This document shows positions 1-8,219 of a stretch of DNA of 64,000 nucleotides, piece after piece (the stretch's first letter is position 1; every line of letters begins with the position of its first letter). The notes under the pieces are model-generated. The model made no database searches and had not been told where the DNA came from. It worked only from the letters and a program-made list of their open reading frames with translations. The DNA is from Phenylobacterium sp. (GTDB lineage: Bacteria > Pseudomonadota > Alphaproteobacteria > Caulobacterales > Caulobacteraceae): contig JAGNIV010000001.1 in the NCBI GenBank assembly GCA_018001015.1, forward strand, positions 62,001 through 126,000. Direction: 5' to 3'. The position numbers and the translations under genes were made by a program.

Positions 1-303
1 CACGTTCTGCGGAGCGCCTTCCACCAGGTCCTTGGCTTCCTTCAGGCCGAGGTCCGGACGGACGCCGCGGACTTCCTTGATCACGTTGATCTTCTTGTCG
101 CCACCGGCGGTCAGGACAACGGTGAACTCGGTTTGCTCTTCAGCGGCTTCAACCGGAGCAGCGGCGGCGCCGCCAGCGACGGCCACGGCCACCGGAGCGG
201 CGGCGGAGACGCCCCACTTTTCTTCCAGCAGCTTGGACAGCTCGGAGGCTTCCAGGACGGTCAGGGCGGACAGGTCATCGACCAGTTTTTCAAGCTTCGA
301 CAT
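1..303 (-). CDS. rplL: 50S ribosomal protein L7/L12, 3' end cut by window
   Basis: L7/L12 forms the flexible stalk of the 50S subunit and recruits translation GTPases. The visible 101 codons begin [19 protein letters not shown], the dimerising N-terminal helix pair. An Ala/Val/Pro-rich hinge follows at about residues 32-55. The start of the C-terminal domain ([20 protein letters not shown]) then leads into the conserved [13 protein letters not shown] segment, where the window ends. About 20 residues are missing compared with the family. It lies 45 bp downstream of rplJ and is read in the same direction, the usual rplJL pair. Identity is very secure; only the C-terminus is unseen. Confidence 0.97.
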   Translation of the reverse strand, partial: MSKLEKLVDDLSALTVLEASELSKLLEEKWGVSAAAPVAVAVAGGAAAAPVEAAEEQTEFTVVLTAGGDKKINVIKEVRGVRPDLGLKEAKDLVEGAPQNV

Positions 304-348
304 TTGGATAGATCCTTAGAGAGAGGGTGTTGTCGGGGAAAATGACGA

Positions 349-864
349 TCAGGCGGCGTCTTTGGCGGCGTAGGCCGACATGACGCGAGCAAGCTGAGCG
401 GCCGGGGCCTGCAGAACGCCGGCGACCTTGGTCGCGGGGGCTTGCAGAAGGCCGATGATCTTGCCGCGGAGCTGGTCGAGGGACGGCAGGGTGGCGAGAT
501 TGGCCACAGCCGACTTGTCCAGCACCTCTTCACCCATGAGGCCGCCAATGATGGTGAACTTGTCGTTCTCCTTGGCGTACTGGGTCGCGACCTTGGCGGC
601 GGAGACAGGGTCCGGCGCATAGGCGATGGCGACAGGGCCGGTGAAGAGGGCGTCGCCCGCCTCGCCAACCGAACCGTCCAGAGCCTTTTGAGCCAGGGTG
701 TTCTTCACCACTCTCAGGTGGGCGCCTTCCTTGCGGAGGCGGCCACGCAGATCGGTCATTTCCGCAACGGTCAGACCCAGGTTGTGGGTCACGACCACGG
801 CGCCGGCGTCGGCGAAGACGCCCTTGAGCGTCTCGATCGTCACCTGCTTTTGAGCGCGGTCCAT
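349..864 (-). CDS. rplJ: 50S ribosomal protein L10
   Basis: L10 anchors L7/L12 dimers to the 50S stalk base and, in known bacteria, represses its own operon by binding the mRNA leader. The 171-residue product begins MDRAQKQVTIETLKGVFADA, matching the family N-terminus and usual length. I chose the ATG at 864 because GGAG lies six bases upstream. A second in-frame ATG at 876 and a much longer upstream extension are possible but lack family support. It is followed by rplL and preceded by a long leader with its own promoter. Confidence 0.95.
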   Translation of the reverse strand: MDRAQKQVTIETLKGVFADAGAVVVTHNLGLTVAEMTDLRGRLRKEGAHLRVVKNTLAQKALDGSVGEAGDALFTGPVAIAYAPDPVSAAKVATQYAKENDKFTIIGGLMGEEVLDKSAVANLATLPSLDQLRGKIIGLLQAPATKVAGVLQAPAAQLARVMSAYAAKDAA

Positions 865-1103
865 TGCGGTCTCCATACTCAGGTCCAGCCACCGGACGAT
901 TCCGGCGGCCGCATAGATGATCGTTGCGCGGGGAACCCCACGCGGCCGATCAGCCTGTCCGAGAGAAGCCGCAGCCTGCGCGCCCATTCGAAGCGAATGG
1001 TCGATGAGGCCGTCATCTTCCCGTCTCCCCGCGGCTGAGGAAGGGCTCTTCCTCGCGTTACGGTCACCGGTGACCCCGGCGACCCCGCAGTTCATGGACA
1101 GGA

Positions 1104-1123
1104 TCGAGACCCGAAGGTCTCGA
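1104..1123 (-). other. UUCG tetraloop hairpin in rplJ leader
   Basis: A perfect 8-bp stem (TCGAGACC paired with GGTCTCGA) closes a four-base loop. On the minus strand the loop reads TTCG and is closed by a C-G pair, the exceptionally stable C(UUCG)G tetraloop. It sits about 40 bases downstream of the predicted start of the rplJL transcript and may form part of the L10-binding leader. Confidence 0.6.
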
Positions 1124-1164
1124 GCCCACCTCCCCTGTCGGAGAGGCGAAACTTTAGAGGGCGG

Positions 1165-1193
1165 GCTCTACACGAGCCGCGCGTCCACGTCAA
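1165..1193 (-). promoter_or_regulatory. predicted rplJL promoter
   Basis: On the minus strand TTGACG (1193-1188) is separated by exactly 17 bases from TAGAGC (1170-1165). TTGACG matches the housekeeping -35 of alphaproteobacteria. The promoter lies just downstream of the rplA terminator, so rplJL can be transcribed independently of rplKA. The start would fall near 1158. Confidence 0.6.
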
Positions 1194-1255
1194 ACCTTGG
1201 GCGGAAAAGCCCCAGGGCGCGCGGGGTCGTTGGCCAGGGATGGCGCGGCCAAACG

Positions 1256-1286
1256 AAAACGGGCGGGTCCCGTGAAGGACCCGCCC
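1256..1286 (-). terminator. Rho-independent terminator after rplA
   Basis: A perfect 10-bp GC-rich stem (1261-1270 with 1277-1286) has a six-base loop. On the minus strand it is followed by GTTTTCGTTT. It lies 27 bp past the rplA stop and separates rplKA from rplJL. Confidence 0.8.
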
Positions 1287-1312
1287 GCCGAAGTTCAGTC
1301 AGCTCAACCGGT

Positions 1313-2002
1313 TCAGACGCCGACGGAGTTGGTGTCGACCTTGAAGCCCGGGCCCATGGTGGACGAGAGGCTGATACGCTTGATGTAGATGCCCTTGGCG
1401 CCCGAGGGCTTGGCCTTGTTCAGGGCGTCGACCAGGGCGCGCACGTTGGCCAGCAGGGCGTCTTCGGTGAAGCTCGCCTTGCCGATGCCGGCGTGGATGA
1501 TCCCGGTCTTCTCGGTGCGGAACTCGATGGCGCCGCCCTTGGCGTCCTTCACGGCCTGGCCGACGTTGGGGGTCACCGTGCCGACGCGCGGGTTCGGCAT
1601 CAGGCCGCGGGGGCCCAGCACCTTACCCAGACGGCCGACGAGGGCCATCATGTCCGGCGTGGCGATCACGCGGTCGAACTCCATGAAGCCGCCCTGGATG
1701 CGTTCCACCAGCTCTTCGCCGCCGACGATGTCGGCGCCGGCCGCGGTGGCCTCAGCGGCCTTGGCGTCCTTGGCGATGACGGCGACGCGAACGTCGCGGC
1801 CGGTGCCGGAGGGCAGGTTGACCACGCCGCGGACCTGTTGGTCGGCGTGGCGCGGGTCGACGCCCAGGTTGACGGCGATTTCGATGCTTTCGTCGAACTT
1901 GGCGGTGGCGTTGGCCTTCACCAGTTTGACGGCGTCGGTGACGGCGTGGTTGGCGAGGCGGTCGCCGGTCCAGGCCTGGATGCGCTTGGCTTGCTTAGCC
2001 AT
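1313..2002 (-). CDS. rplA: 50S ribosomal protein L1
   Basis: L1 forms the mobile L1 stalk at the 23S rRNA E-site side and can repress its own operon. The 229-residue product matches the family length. It shows the conserved segments [21 protein letters not shown] and [19 protein letters not shown] and the C-terminal [17 protein letters not shown]. It starts 3 bp after the rplK stop, so the two are co-translated. A strong terminator follows. Confidence 0.98.
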   Translation of the reverse strand: MAKQAKRIQAWTGDRLANHAVTDAVKLVKANATAKFDESIEIAVNLGVDPRHADQQVRGVVNLPSGTGRDVRVAVIAKDAKAAEATAAGADIVGGEELVERIQGGFMEFDRVIATPDMMALVGRLGKVLGPRGLMPNPRVGTVTPNVGQAVKDAKGGAIEFRTEKTGIIHAGIGKASFTEDALLANVRALVDALNKAKPSGAKGIYIKRISLSSTMGPGFKVDTNSVGV

Positions 2003-2005
2003 GTC

Positions 2006-2437
2006 TTAGGCCTCCACGATCGAAAGACCCATCGAGCGGGCGGAGCCCTCGATGATCTTGGCGGCGGACTCAACGTCGTTGGCGTTGAGGTCCTTCATCT
2101 TCTTCTCGGCGATGTCACGCAGCTGGGTGCGGCTGATCGAGCCGGCCGTGTCGCGGCCAGGCGCCTTGGAGCCCGACTTCAGGCCGAGCGCTTCCTTGAT
2201 GAAGTGGGTCGCGGGCGGGGTCTTGGTGATGAAGGTGAAGGACTTGTCCTGGTAGACGGTGATCACCGTCGGCAGGGGCGTGCCTTTGACTTCCTTCTCG
2301 GTACGGGCGTTGAACTCCTTGCAGAAGCCCATGATGTTGACGCCGCGCTGACCCAGCGCCGGCCCGATGGGCGGCGAAGGTGTTGCGGAGCCCGCGGGCA
2401 CCTGCAGCTTGATATAGCCCAGAATTTTCTTGGCCAT
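2006..2437 (-). CDS. rplK: 50S ribosomal protein L11
   Basis: L11 binds the GTPase-associated region of 23S rRNA with L10. The 143 residues show the family hallmarks: a glycine/proline-rich N-terminal section ending [19 protein letters not shown], and the RNA-binding C-terminus with [20 protein letters not shown] and [11 protein letters not shown]. The start is supported by GAGGAG six bases upstream. It heads the rplK-rplA pair. The 156 bp upstream, back to the DUF5990 gene, may hold its leader. Confidence 0.98.
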   Translation of the reverse strand: MAKKILGYIKLQVPAGSATPSPPIGPALGQRGVNIMGFCKEFNARTEKEVKGTPLPTVITVYQDKSFTFITKTPPATHFIKEALGLKSGSKAPGRDTAGSISRTQLRDIAEKKMKDLNANDVESAAKIIEGSARSMGLSIVEA

Positions 2438-2516
2438 GTTTCTCCTCGATGACCGGCATCCGGTCTGTTGAGCCGTGGTTCGGGGCTAGACTTGGCCCTC
2501 CCCTCCCACGGATTTG

Positions 2517-2559
2517 AAGCCGCCACCCGGAAAGCCCGATGTGGCGAAGCGGGCGGCTT
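2517..2559 (-). other. possible rplK leader stem
   Basis: AAGCCGCC (2517-2524) can pair with GGCGGCTT (2552-2559) in the gap before rplK, with a shorter GCCCG/CGGGC alternative inside the loop. The two competing stems resemble a leader or attenuator. There is no T-run, so I do not call a terminator. Confidence 0.3.
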
Positions 2560-2593
2560 TAGCAGCTAGGGGGCCGAACCGCAACCGCGGGCC

Positions 2594-3007
2594 TCAGACC
2601 AGGCGCCACGGGATTGGCTGAGTGTCGTGCGGCATCCGCCCGGCCATGCTGGCCTCGAAGACCTTGTTCAGGAGCTGGGCGTCCCGAACCTGATCCCAGG
2701 TGATCGCCTGAAGGCGCGCCTTCAACCGATTGATGTAGCCAGGGCGCTCCGTGGCCTTCCAGGCCAGATAGACGAAGCGATCGCCGACCGGGCCGGAAGC
2801 CAGGGGGCCATAGAAGGCCGGCTGCTCCGGATCACGTCCGGACTTCACGGTCAGTTCGAAGTCGAACGCCATCCCGCCGCCAGCGAGCTCTTGGCCGGGG
2901 ATGATCTCCTGCTTCGTGGTCTGCAGGCCGAACAGATAGGGCTCGCCCGTGTCATGGACCGGCGGAGCGTTGTCGTGGAGGAGGCGAAACCGGACCTGAT
3001 CTGCCAT
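2594..3007 (-). CDS. DUF5990 family protein
   Basis: This 137-residue soluble protein has no known function. Its architecture follows the DUF5990 pattern as I know it: an N-terminal strand region ending YLFGLQTTKQ, then FYGPLASGPVGDRFVYLAWK in the middle, and RLKARLQAI before the C-terminus. It has no signal peptide or membrane segment. It begins 7 bp after nusG and precedes rplK, inside a gene block that is normally uninterrupted, so it is probably co-transcribed with secE-nusG. The family call is by pattern, not by search. Confidence 0.75.
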   Translation of the reverse strand: MADQVRFRLLHDNAPPVHDTGEPYLFGLQTTKQEIIPGQELAGGGMAFDFELTVKSGRDPEQPAFYGPLASGPVGDRFVYLAWKATERPGYINRLKARLQAITWDQVRDAQLLNKVFEASMAGRMPHDTQPIPWRLV

Positions 3008-3014
3008 CGCAGGA

Positions 3015-3587
3015 TCAGGTCGTCTTTTCGACCTGGCTGTATTCGAGCTCGACCGGCGTGGCGCGGCCGAAGATGGACACCGTCACGCGCAGGCGGGCGC
3101 GTTCCTCGTCAACCTGCTCCACCGAGCCGTTGAAGCTGGCGAACGGACCGTCGGTGACGCGAACCTGTTCCCCGATCTCGAACTGGATCGTGGGCTTGGG
3201 CCGCTCGACGCCTTCTTCGATGGCGCCGATGATCCGGGCGACTTCCTTTTCCGAGACCGGTTGCGGCTTGTTCTGGCTGCCCAGGAAACCGGTGACCTTC
3301 GGCGTGTTCTTGATGAGGTGATAGGCCTCGTCGGTCAGTTCCATCTTCACCAGGACGTAGCCCGGGAAGAACTTGCGCTGGACGTCGATCTTGCGGCCAC
3401 GGCGGATCTCGGTGGCGGCCTCAGTCGGCACCAGGACCTCGGAGAAGTTCTCCTCCAGTCCCTGGGACTTGGCCTGCTCCAGGATCGAGTCCTTCACCTT
3501 GCCCTCGAAGTTCGAGTAGGCGTGGACAATGTACCACTTGTGGCGGGGATTGGCGGCGACAGCGGCTTCGGGGGCTTCAGCGTTCAT
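3015..3587 (-). CDS. nusG: transcription termination/antitermination protein NusG
   Basis: NusG binds RNA polymerase, suppresses pausing, and links it to Rho or to the ribosome. The product has 190 residues. An NGN domain starts at KWYIVHAYSNFEGKV (about residue 17) and includes RKFFPGYVLVKMELTD. The C-terminal KOW domain has RVTDGPFASFNGSVEQVDEE and FGRATPVELEYSQVEK. It starts 5 bp after secE on the same strand, the universal pairing. Confidence 0.98.
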   Translation of the reverse strand: MNAEAPEAAVAANPRHKWYIVHAYSNFEGKVKDSILEQAKSQGLEENFSEVLVPTEAATEIRRGRKIDVQRKFFPGYVLVKMELTDEAYHLIKNTPKVTGFLGSQNKPQPVSEKEVARIIGAIEEGVERPKPTIQFEIGEQVRVTDGPFASFNGSVEQVDEERARLRVTVSIFGRATPVELEYSQVEKTT

Positions 3588-3592
3588 TTCGA

Positions 3593-3898
3593 CTATCCCG
3601 CGTTGGCGAGCTTGAGGAGGGCGGCCATGCCGTTGGTCAGGATGAAGTCCACCAGCGAGAAGAATGCGGCGGCCAGCACCACCATGATCCCGACCATCAC
3701 CGAGGTGATCCAGGTCTCCTTGCGGGTCGTCCAGGTGATCTTGCGGGCCTCGGCGCGGACCTCCCGGAAGAACTGGCCCGGACTGGTCTTCTTCTTCGGC
3801 GCGGCCTGCGCCAGGGCCGAAGCAGGCGCGATCGCCGCAGCCGTCTTGGCGGCGCGGTTCTTCATCGCTTGCGGCGTTGAACCTGGTTTCCTGGCCAT
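3593..3898 (-). CDS. secE: preprotein translocase subunit SecE
   Basis: SecE clamps SecY in the inner-membrane translocon. The protein has a basic, Ala/Lys-rich N-terminus, then the conserved amphipathic stretch FFREVRAEARKITWTTRKET, and one membrane helix (about ITSVMVGIMVVLAAAFFSLVDFI). I place the start at the ATG at 3898 (MARKPGS), giving 101 residues. A GTG at 3913 would add five residues and cannot be excluded. It follows tRNA-Trp and precedes nusG, the standard arrangement. Confidence 0.93.
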   Translation of the reverse strand: MARKPGSTPQAMKNRAAKTAAAIAPASALAQAAPKKKTSPGQFFREVRAEARKITWTTRKETWITSVMVGIMVVLAAAFFSLVDFILTNGMAALLKLANAG

Positions 3899-3964
3899 AT
3901 AGGCGCTCGACACTCTCTCATACGGGCGGCGGACTTCCGCGCCCTTGGACGTAAGTAAATTGGT

Positions 3965-4040
3965 TGGCAGGAGCGGAGGGACTCGAACCCACGACCCTCG
4001 GTTTTGGAGACCGATGCTCTACCAGCTGAGCTACACTCCT
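3965..4040 (-). tRNA. tRNA-Trp (CCA anticodon)
   Basis: A 76-base cloverleaf with encoded CCA. The seven-base anticodon loop CTCCAAA has anticodon CCA. The T-arm has GGTTCGAGTCC and the acceptor stem AGGAGTG pairs with CGCTCCT. It sits just upstream of secE, as in many bacteria. Confidence 0.98.
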
Positions 4041-4083
4041 ACGAACCACCCCCTGGCAAGGGCAGCCTCCGGACAATGAACAG

Positions 4084-4107
4084 CGCGCCGGAAAGGCTTC
4101 CGGCGCG
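4084..4107. other. perfect inverted repeat upstream of tRNA-Trp
   Basis: CGCGCCGGAA and TTCCGGCGCG form a perfect 10-bp stem around a four-base loop. No T-run follows on either strand. It lies between the predicted tRNA-Trp promoter and the tRNA, so it would be in the 5' part of that transcript. Its role is unknown. Confidence 0.4.
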
Positions 4108-4128
4108 TGACCATTGCTAGAGCCGGGT

Positions 4129-4157
4129 CGTTTAGCAGTGGCCGTCCCCCCAAGCAA
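4129..4157 (-). promoter_or_regulatory. possible promoter for tRNA-Trp-secE-nusG
   Basis: On the minus strand TTGCTT (4157-4152) and TAAACG (4134-4129) are 17 bases apart. The -10 context GCTAAACG resembles the Caulobacter housekeeping element GCTANAWC. It would start transcription about 80 bases before tRNA-Trp. The -35 is a partial match only. Confidence 0.35.
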
Positions 4158-4227
4158 TAGTCGCGGGCGCGGATCGAACCAGTTGTCGCCTGCGTTTCCG
4201 CGATGACCCGCCACTCTAGGAAAACCC

Positions 4228-4401
4228 ATGCCTGACCGCGATCCCAACGCCGCCAAGACCCGAGACGAGGACATGAAGCCAGCCTCCCCGCCCCGTCCGG
4301 CCACGGAGCCCGCGCGTGGCAAGGATTCGAGTCGCAACACCAAGACTCTGACCAATCCGTCGACCGGTGAACCGGAACCAGGGCCACCCGACCCAGCCTA
4401 G
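4228..4401 (+). CDS. small hydrophilic hypothetical protein, 57 aa
   Basis: This unrecognised 57-residue frame starts MPDRDPNAAKTRDEDMKPAS and ends [11 protein letters not shown]. It is rich in Pro, Lys, Arg, Asp and Glu and has no hydrophobic core, so it is probably disordered. AGGAAA seven bases before the ATG is a plausible ribosome site. Its stop overlaps the 3' end of the convergent acetyltransferase gene by four bases. It lies alone on the plus strand between tRNA-Trp and that gene. It could be chance, but the ribosome site and compact fit favour a real gene. Confidence 0.5.
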   Translation: MPDRDPNAAKTRDEDMKPASPPRPATEPARGKDSSRNTKTLTNPSTGEPEPGPPDPA

Positions 4402-5606
4402 TCGGCGGCGAGTCCTAGCAAACCCAGACCCAGGCCCATGCCGACGCCTAGACCGATGGAGGTTTTGGGATGGCGGCGACCGAGGTCGCCAAGGGTTTGG
4501 GAGACGGCGATCGCACGCCCCTCCATTCGCGGTTCGCAGGCGGTGATCCTGTCCCAGCGCCGGTCGAGACGCCGCCCGACCTCGCTGACCGCCCCGCGCA
4601 AGCCTGGCGCGCCGGCAAGGATGACGCCGGTCGCGGCGCGGGCGGCCTCAACCAGTCCGCCCACGGTGATGTCACCCTCCCGCACCGCGAGGCCAGGTTC
4701 GGCGAAGTCGCGCTTGTAGGCCTCTCCCGCGGGCCCAAAGTCGACAGTGGCGATCCCCTGATCGGGCGCCGCCCTCAAGGTCTCCAGGGTCATCAGGGCG
4801 CCAGGGGAATAACGCGCGAATTCCGGGTCGTAGACTGGGAACCACAGGTGGTAGGCGCTGCCCGACCTTAACCCCACCTCGGCGGCCACGATCCGCGATC
4901 CGGCCCGCAAGGTGGCGAACCGCAGGCCGAAGTCGTCGGTGGAAAGGGTGGAGACCCGGCGTAGAAACGGCGTGGTCCAGGGACTGGCGAAAATGTCGTG
5001 CTGGCCGGTACGCCGCATCTGGGCGCGTTTCAGGCGAAAGATCATATCCAACACCCCTTCGCCATCGGCGTCGAAGGTGAAGTCGAGGGGCCCGCTGATC
5101 TCGGCGAGGCGTCGCGCCCGCCGGCGCTTGTCCTTGAAGAAGTCGGCCGGACGGCGAGCCGCATAGGCCTCGAAGCCGTTCGAGAGATCGGCGACCATGG
5201 CCGGCCGCGATGAGAGCCGGGCGCCCGCCACGGCGGCGCCCACCAGGCCGCTGAATCGGAATCGCCGGGCGCCGAGCAGCGCCACCACGGCAGCCAGATC
5301 GACGGCGACGCCCGGGGCGCTCAGCAGGCCATGATAGTCGGTGAGCGGCGCCGCGATGGGCTGGATCAGCCGGCCCCGGCGCTGGAAGGGCAGAAACCCG
5401 ACGATCTCGCCGCGCCTGCGGATCACCGCCACCTGCGCTTCCGGCGCGGCCTCCCCGGCCGCCAGCACATAACGGAGATCGAAATAGGGGCTGTGGAACG
5501 CCGGATCCGCCGCGCGGAACGCCGACCACAGGTCGCGCGCCGCCACGCTCAGGTCCGCCGGCGGGCCGGTCTGCACGCTCAGGTCCGGCGCCATCGCCCT
5601 ATCCAT
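4398..5606 (-). CDS. GNAT-type acetyltransferase, CelD/BcsL-like
   Basis: A 402-residue protein of the BioF2-like/CelD GNAT group, which transfers acyl groups to cell-surface polysaccharide or peptidoglycan precursors. The core carries a basic stretch [16 protein letters not shown] near residue 165. It also carries the typical [20 protein letters not shown] and [17 protein letters not shown] segments around residues 255-305. A Gly/Leu-rich hydrophobic tail closes the protein. Caulobacter HfsK, a holdfast acetyltransferase, belongs to the same fold, but I cannot claim orthology. It lies between tuf and tRNA-Trp, on the tuf strand, beyond the tuf terminator. Confidence 0.75.
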   Translation of the reverse strand: MDRAMAPDLSVQTGPPADLSVAARDLWSAFRAADPAFHSPYFDLRYVLAAGEAAPEAQVAVIRRRGEIVGFLPFQRRGRLIQPIAAPLTDYHGLLSAPGVAVDLAAVVALLGARRFRFSGLVGAAVAGARLSSRPAMVADLSNGFEAYAARRPADFFKDKRRRARRLAEISGPLDFTFDADGEGVLDMIFRLKRAQMRRTGQHDIFASPWTTPFLRRVSTLSTDDFGLRFATLRAGSRIVAAEVGLRSGSAYHLWFPVYDPEFARYSPGALMTLETLRAAPDQGIATVDFGPAGEAYKRDFAEPGLAVREGDITVGGLVEAARAATGVILAGAPGLRGAVSEVGRRLDRRWDRITACEPRMEGRAIAVSQTLGDLGRRHPKTSIGLGVGMGLGLGLLGLAAD

Positions 5607-5677
5607 TCCCCACCCGTTCGGCGCGAACGTTAAGCCGGACCGGTAAAGAACGTGTTTTCCAAAAGCCGCGCAGCAAA

Positions 5678-5705
5678 AAGGCCTCCGGATCTCTCCGGAG
5701 GCCTT
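5678..5705 (-). terminator. Rho-independent terminator after tuf
   Basis: A perfect 12-bp stem (AAGGCCTCCGGA paired with its complement) has a TCTC loop. On the minus strand it runs into a TTTTT tract. It lies about 40 bases past the tuf stop. Confidence 0.9.
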
Positions 5706-5746
5706 CCTGTTGTTTCCCTTCCCCGCGGAGGAAAGGAGGTATGCGT

Positions 5747-6937
<1,191 letters not shown>

Positions 6938-6961
6938 GGGATCCTACGGGCGTTTGAGAGA

Positions 6962-7035
6962 TGGAGCGGGTAGCGGGAATCGAACCCGCGTATTCAGCTT
7001 GGAAGGCTGCTGCACTACCATTGTGCTATACCCGC
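6962..7035 (-). tRNA. tRNA-Gly (TCC anticodon)
   Basis: A 74-base cloverleaf with encoded CCA. The acceptor GCGGGTA pairs with TACCCGC. The anticodon loop CTTCCAA gives anticodon TCC, and the T-arm has GGTTCGATTCC. It lies 24 bp before tuf on the same strand. Confidence 0.98.
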
Positions 7036-7087
7036 CGAGGTGGGTGCTCGTGAAGCGAGCCTCCATAGACAGTGTCGCTCCGGCGCG

Positions 7088-7173
7088 TGGTGGGGGAAGT
7101 AGGACTCGAACCTACGAAGGCGTACGCCAGGGGATTTACAGTCCCCCCCCTTTGCCACTCGGGACATTCCCCC
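7088..7173 (-). tRNA. tRNA-Tyr (GTA anticodon)
   Basis: An 86-base class II tRNA with a long variable arm and encoded CCA. The acceptor GGGGGAA pairs with TTCCCCC. The anticodon loop CTGTAAA gives GTA. It is the first gene of the tRNA-Tyr, tRNA-Gly, tuf unit. Confidence 0.98.
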
Positions 7174-7295
7174 AGCGCGCTCGGAGCCTCACCGAAGGCC
7201 GAACAAAACCTACCGCTGATCGGTGCGACCGGTGTTAAAGCCGGGCGCGAGCAGCGGAAAACCAGTCCGGTCCCCGATTTGGAGAGCGCCTTATA

Positions 7296-8093
7296 GTGTC
7301 GTCACACAGCGAACGCAACGCGCCCTGGAAGGGTTCTAAAAACGGGCCGCGCGGACGGGGGTCTGGACGCCGGGAAGCCGTGTCCGACGATTGGCTCTGG
7401 GGCTGGCACGCGGTGAGCGCCGCCCTGGCCAATCCGGCCCGCGAGCCAGCCGACCGCCTGCTGGCCACCCCTGATCGCGCCAAGGAACTCACCAGCCGAT
7501 TCGGCAAGAACCCGGCCCTGGAGATCGTCGAGAACGGCGTCATCAGCCACAACCTCCCCAGCGGCGCGGTGCACCAGGGCCTGGCCCTGCAGGTAGCCCT
7601 GCTGGATTCGGTGGCCCTGGAAGAGTTCGAGGCCAGGCGCGGCGCGGTGATTCTGATGCTGGACCAGGTGACCGACCCCCAGAACGTCGGCGCCATCCTG
7701 CGCTCAGCCGCGGCCTTTGGCGCCAGCGGCGTCATCCTGCAGGATCGGCATGCCCCCAAGCTGACCGGCGCGCTGGCCAAGGCCGCCGCCGGCGCCGTGG
7801 ACCAGATTCCCACAGCCCACGTGGTGAACCTGTCGCGAGCTCTGGAGAACCTGACCGATCTTGGTTGGCGCGCGGTGGGCCTGGACGGCGCGGCGCCCCA
7901 GACCCTGGAGCAGGCCCTTGATGGGGGCCCGACCGTGCTGGTTCTCGGCTCCGAGGGTGACGGTCTGCGCCGTCTCGTCGCCGAACATTGTGATGCGCTG
8001 GGCAAGATCGCGATGCCCGGCGGCTTTGAGAGCTTGAACGTCTCGGCCGCGGCCGCGGTGGCGCTCTACGAGGCTAGTCGCACTCGCCCCTGA
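7296..8093 (+). CDS. rlmB: 23S rRNA (guanosine-2'-O-)-methyltransferase RlmB
   Basis: A SpoU/TrmH-family enzyme predicted to methylate the ribose of G2251 in 23S rRNA. It has 265 residues. A basic tail leads into the N-terminal substrate-binding part, then the three trefoil-knot motifs: VTDPQNVGAILRSAAAFGA (about residue 128), LGSEGDGLRRLV (about residue 217) and AMPGGFESLNVSAAAAVALYE (about residue 237). I use the GTG at 7296 with GGAGAG upstream. A GTG at 7381 would remove the basic tail. It is divergent from the tRNA-Tyr unit. Confidence 0.92.
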   Translation: MSSHSERNAPWKGSKNGPRGRGSGRREAVSDDWLWGWHAVSAALANPAREPADRLLATPDRAKELTSRFGKNPALEIVENGVISHNLPSGAVHQGLALQVALLDSVALEEFEARRGAVILMLDQVTDPQNVGAILRSAAAFGASGVILQDRHAPKLTGALAKAAAGAVDQIPTAHVVNLSRALENLTDLGWRAVGLDGAAPQTLEQALDGGPTVLVLGSEGDGLRRLVAEHCDALGKIAMPGGFESLNVSAAAAVALYEASRTRP

Positions 8094-8219
8094 GGGGAAT
8101 CGGATACCCGTTACACGATTCAGGCTTTTGCTTTCCTCTCCGGAGCGTGATTTGTTGCGCAACTGTTAAGGTTTAGGACCAGTGTACGGTTCTGATCTCG
8201 GCATGGGATGGGGGCCCCA

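Larger units (their letters stand above)
865..1255 (-). other. rplJL leader and promoter region, no gene
   Basis: This long non-coding stretch separates rplA from rplJ. It holds a sigma70-like promoter and a very stable tetraloop hairpin, listed separately. A roughly 290-nucleotide 5' leader before rplJ is the position where L10(L12)4 autoregulation acts in other bacteria. I infer the same here, although I cannot fold the whole leader by eye. No convincing open frame is present on either strand. Confidence 0.6.

Noticed and set aside
917-2452. Long open frame of about 500 codons on the plus strand opposite rplA and rplK
   Set aside because: It is the antisense shadow of ribosomal protein genes in GC-rich DNA; its composition is nonsense-like (runs of Gly, Ala, Asp, Val, His) and it has no domain.
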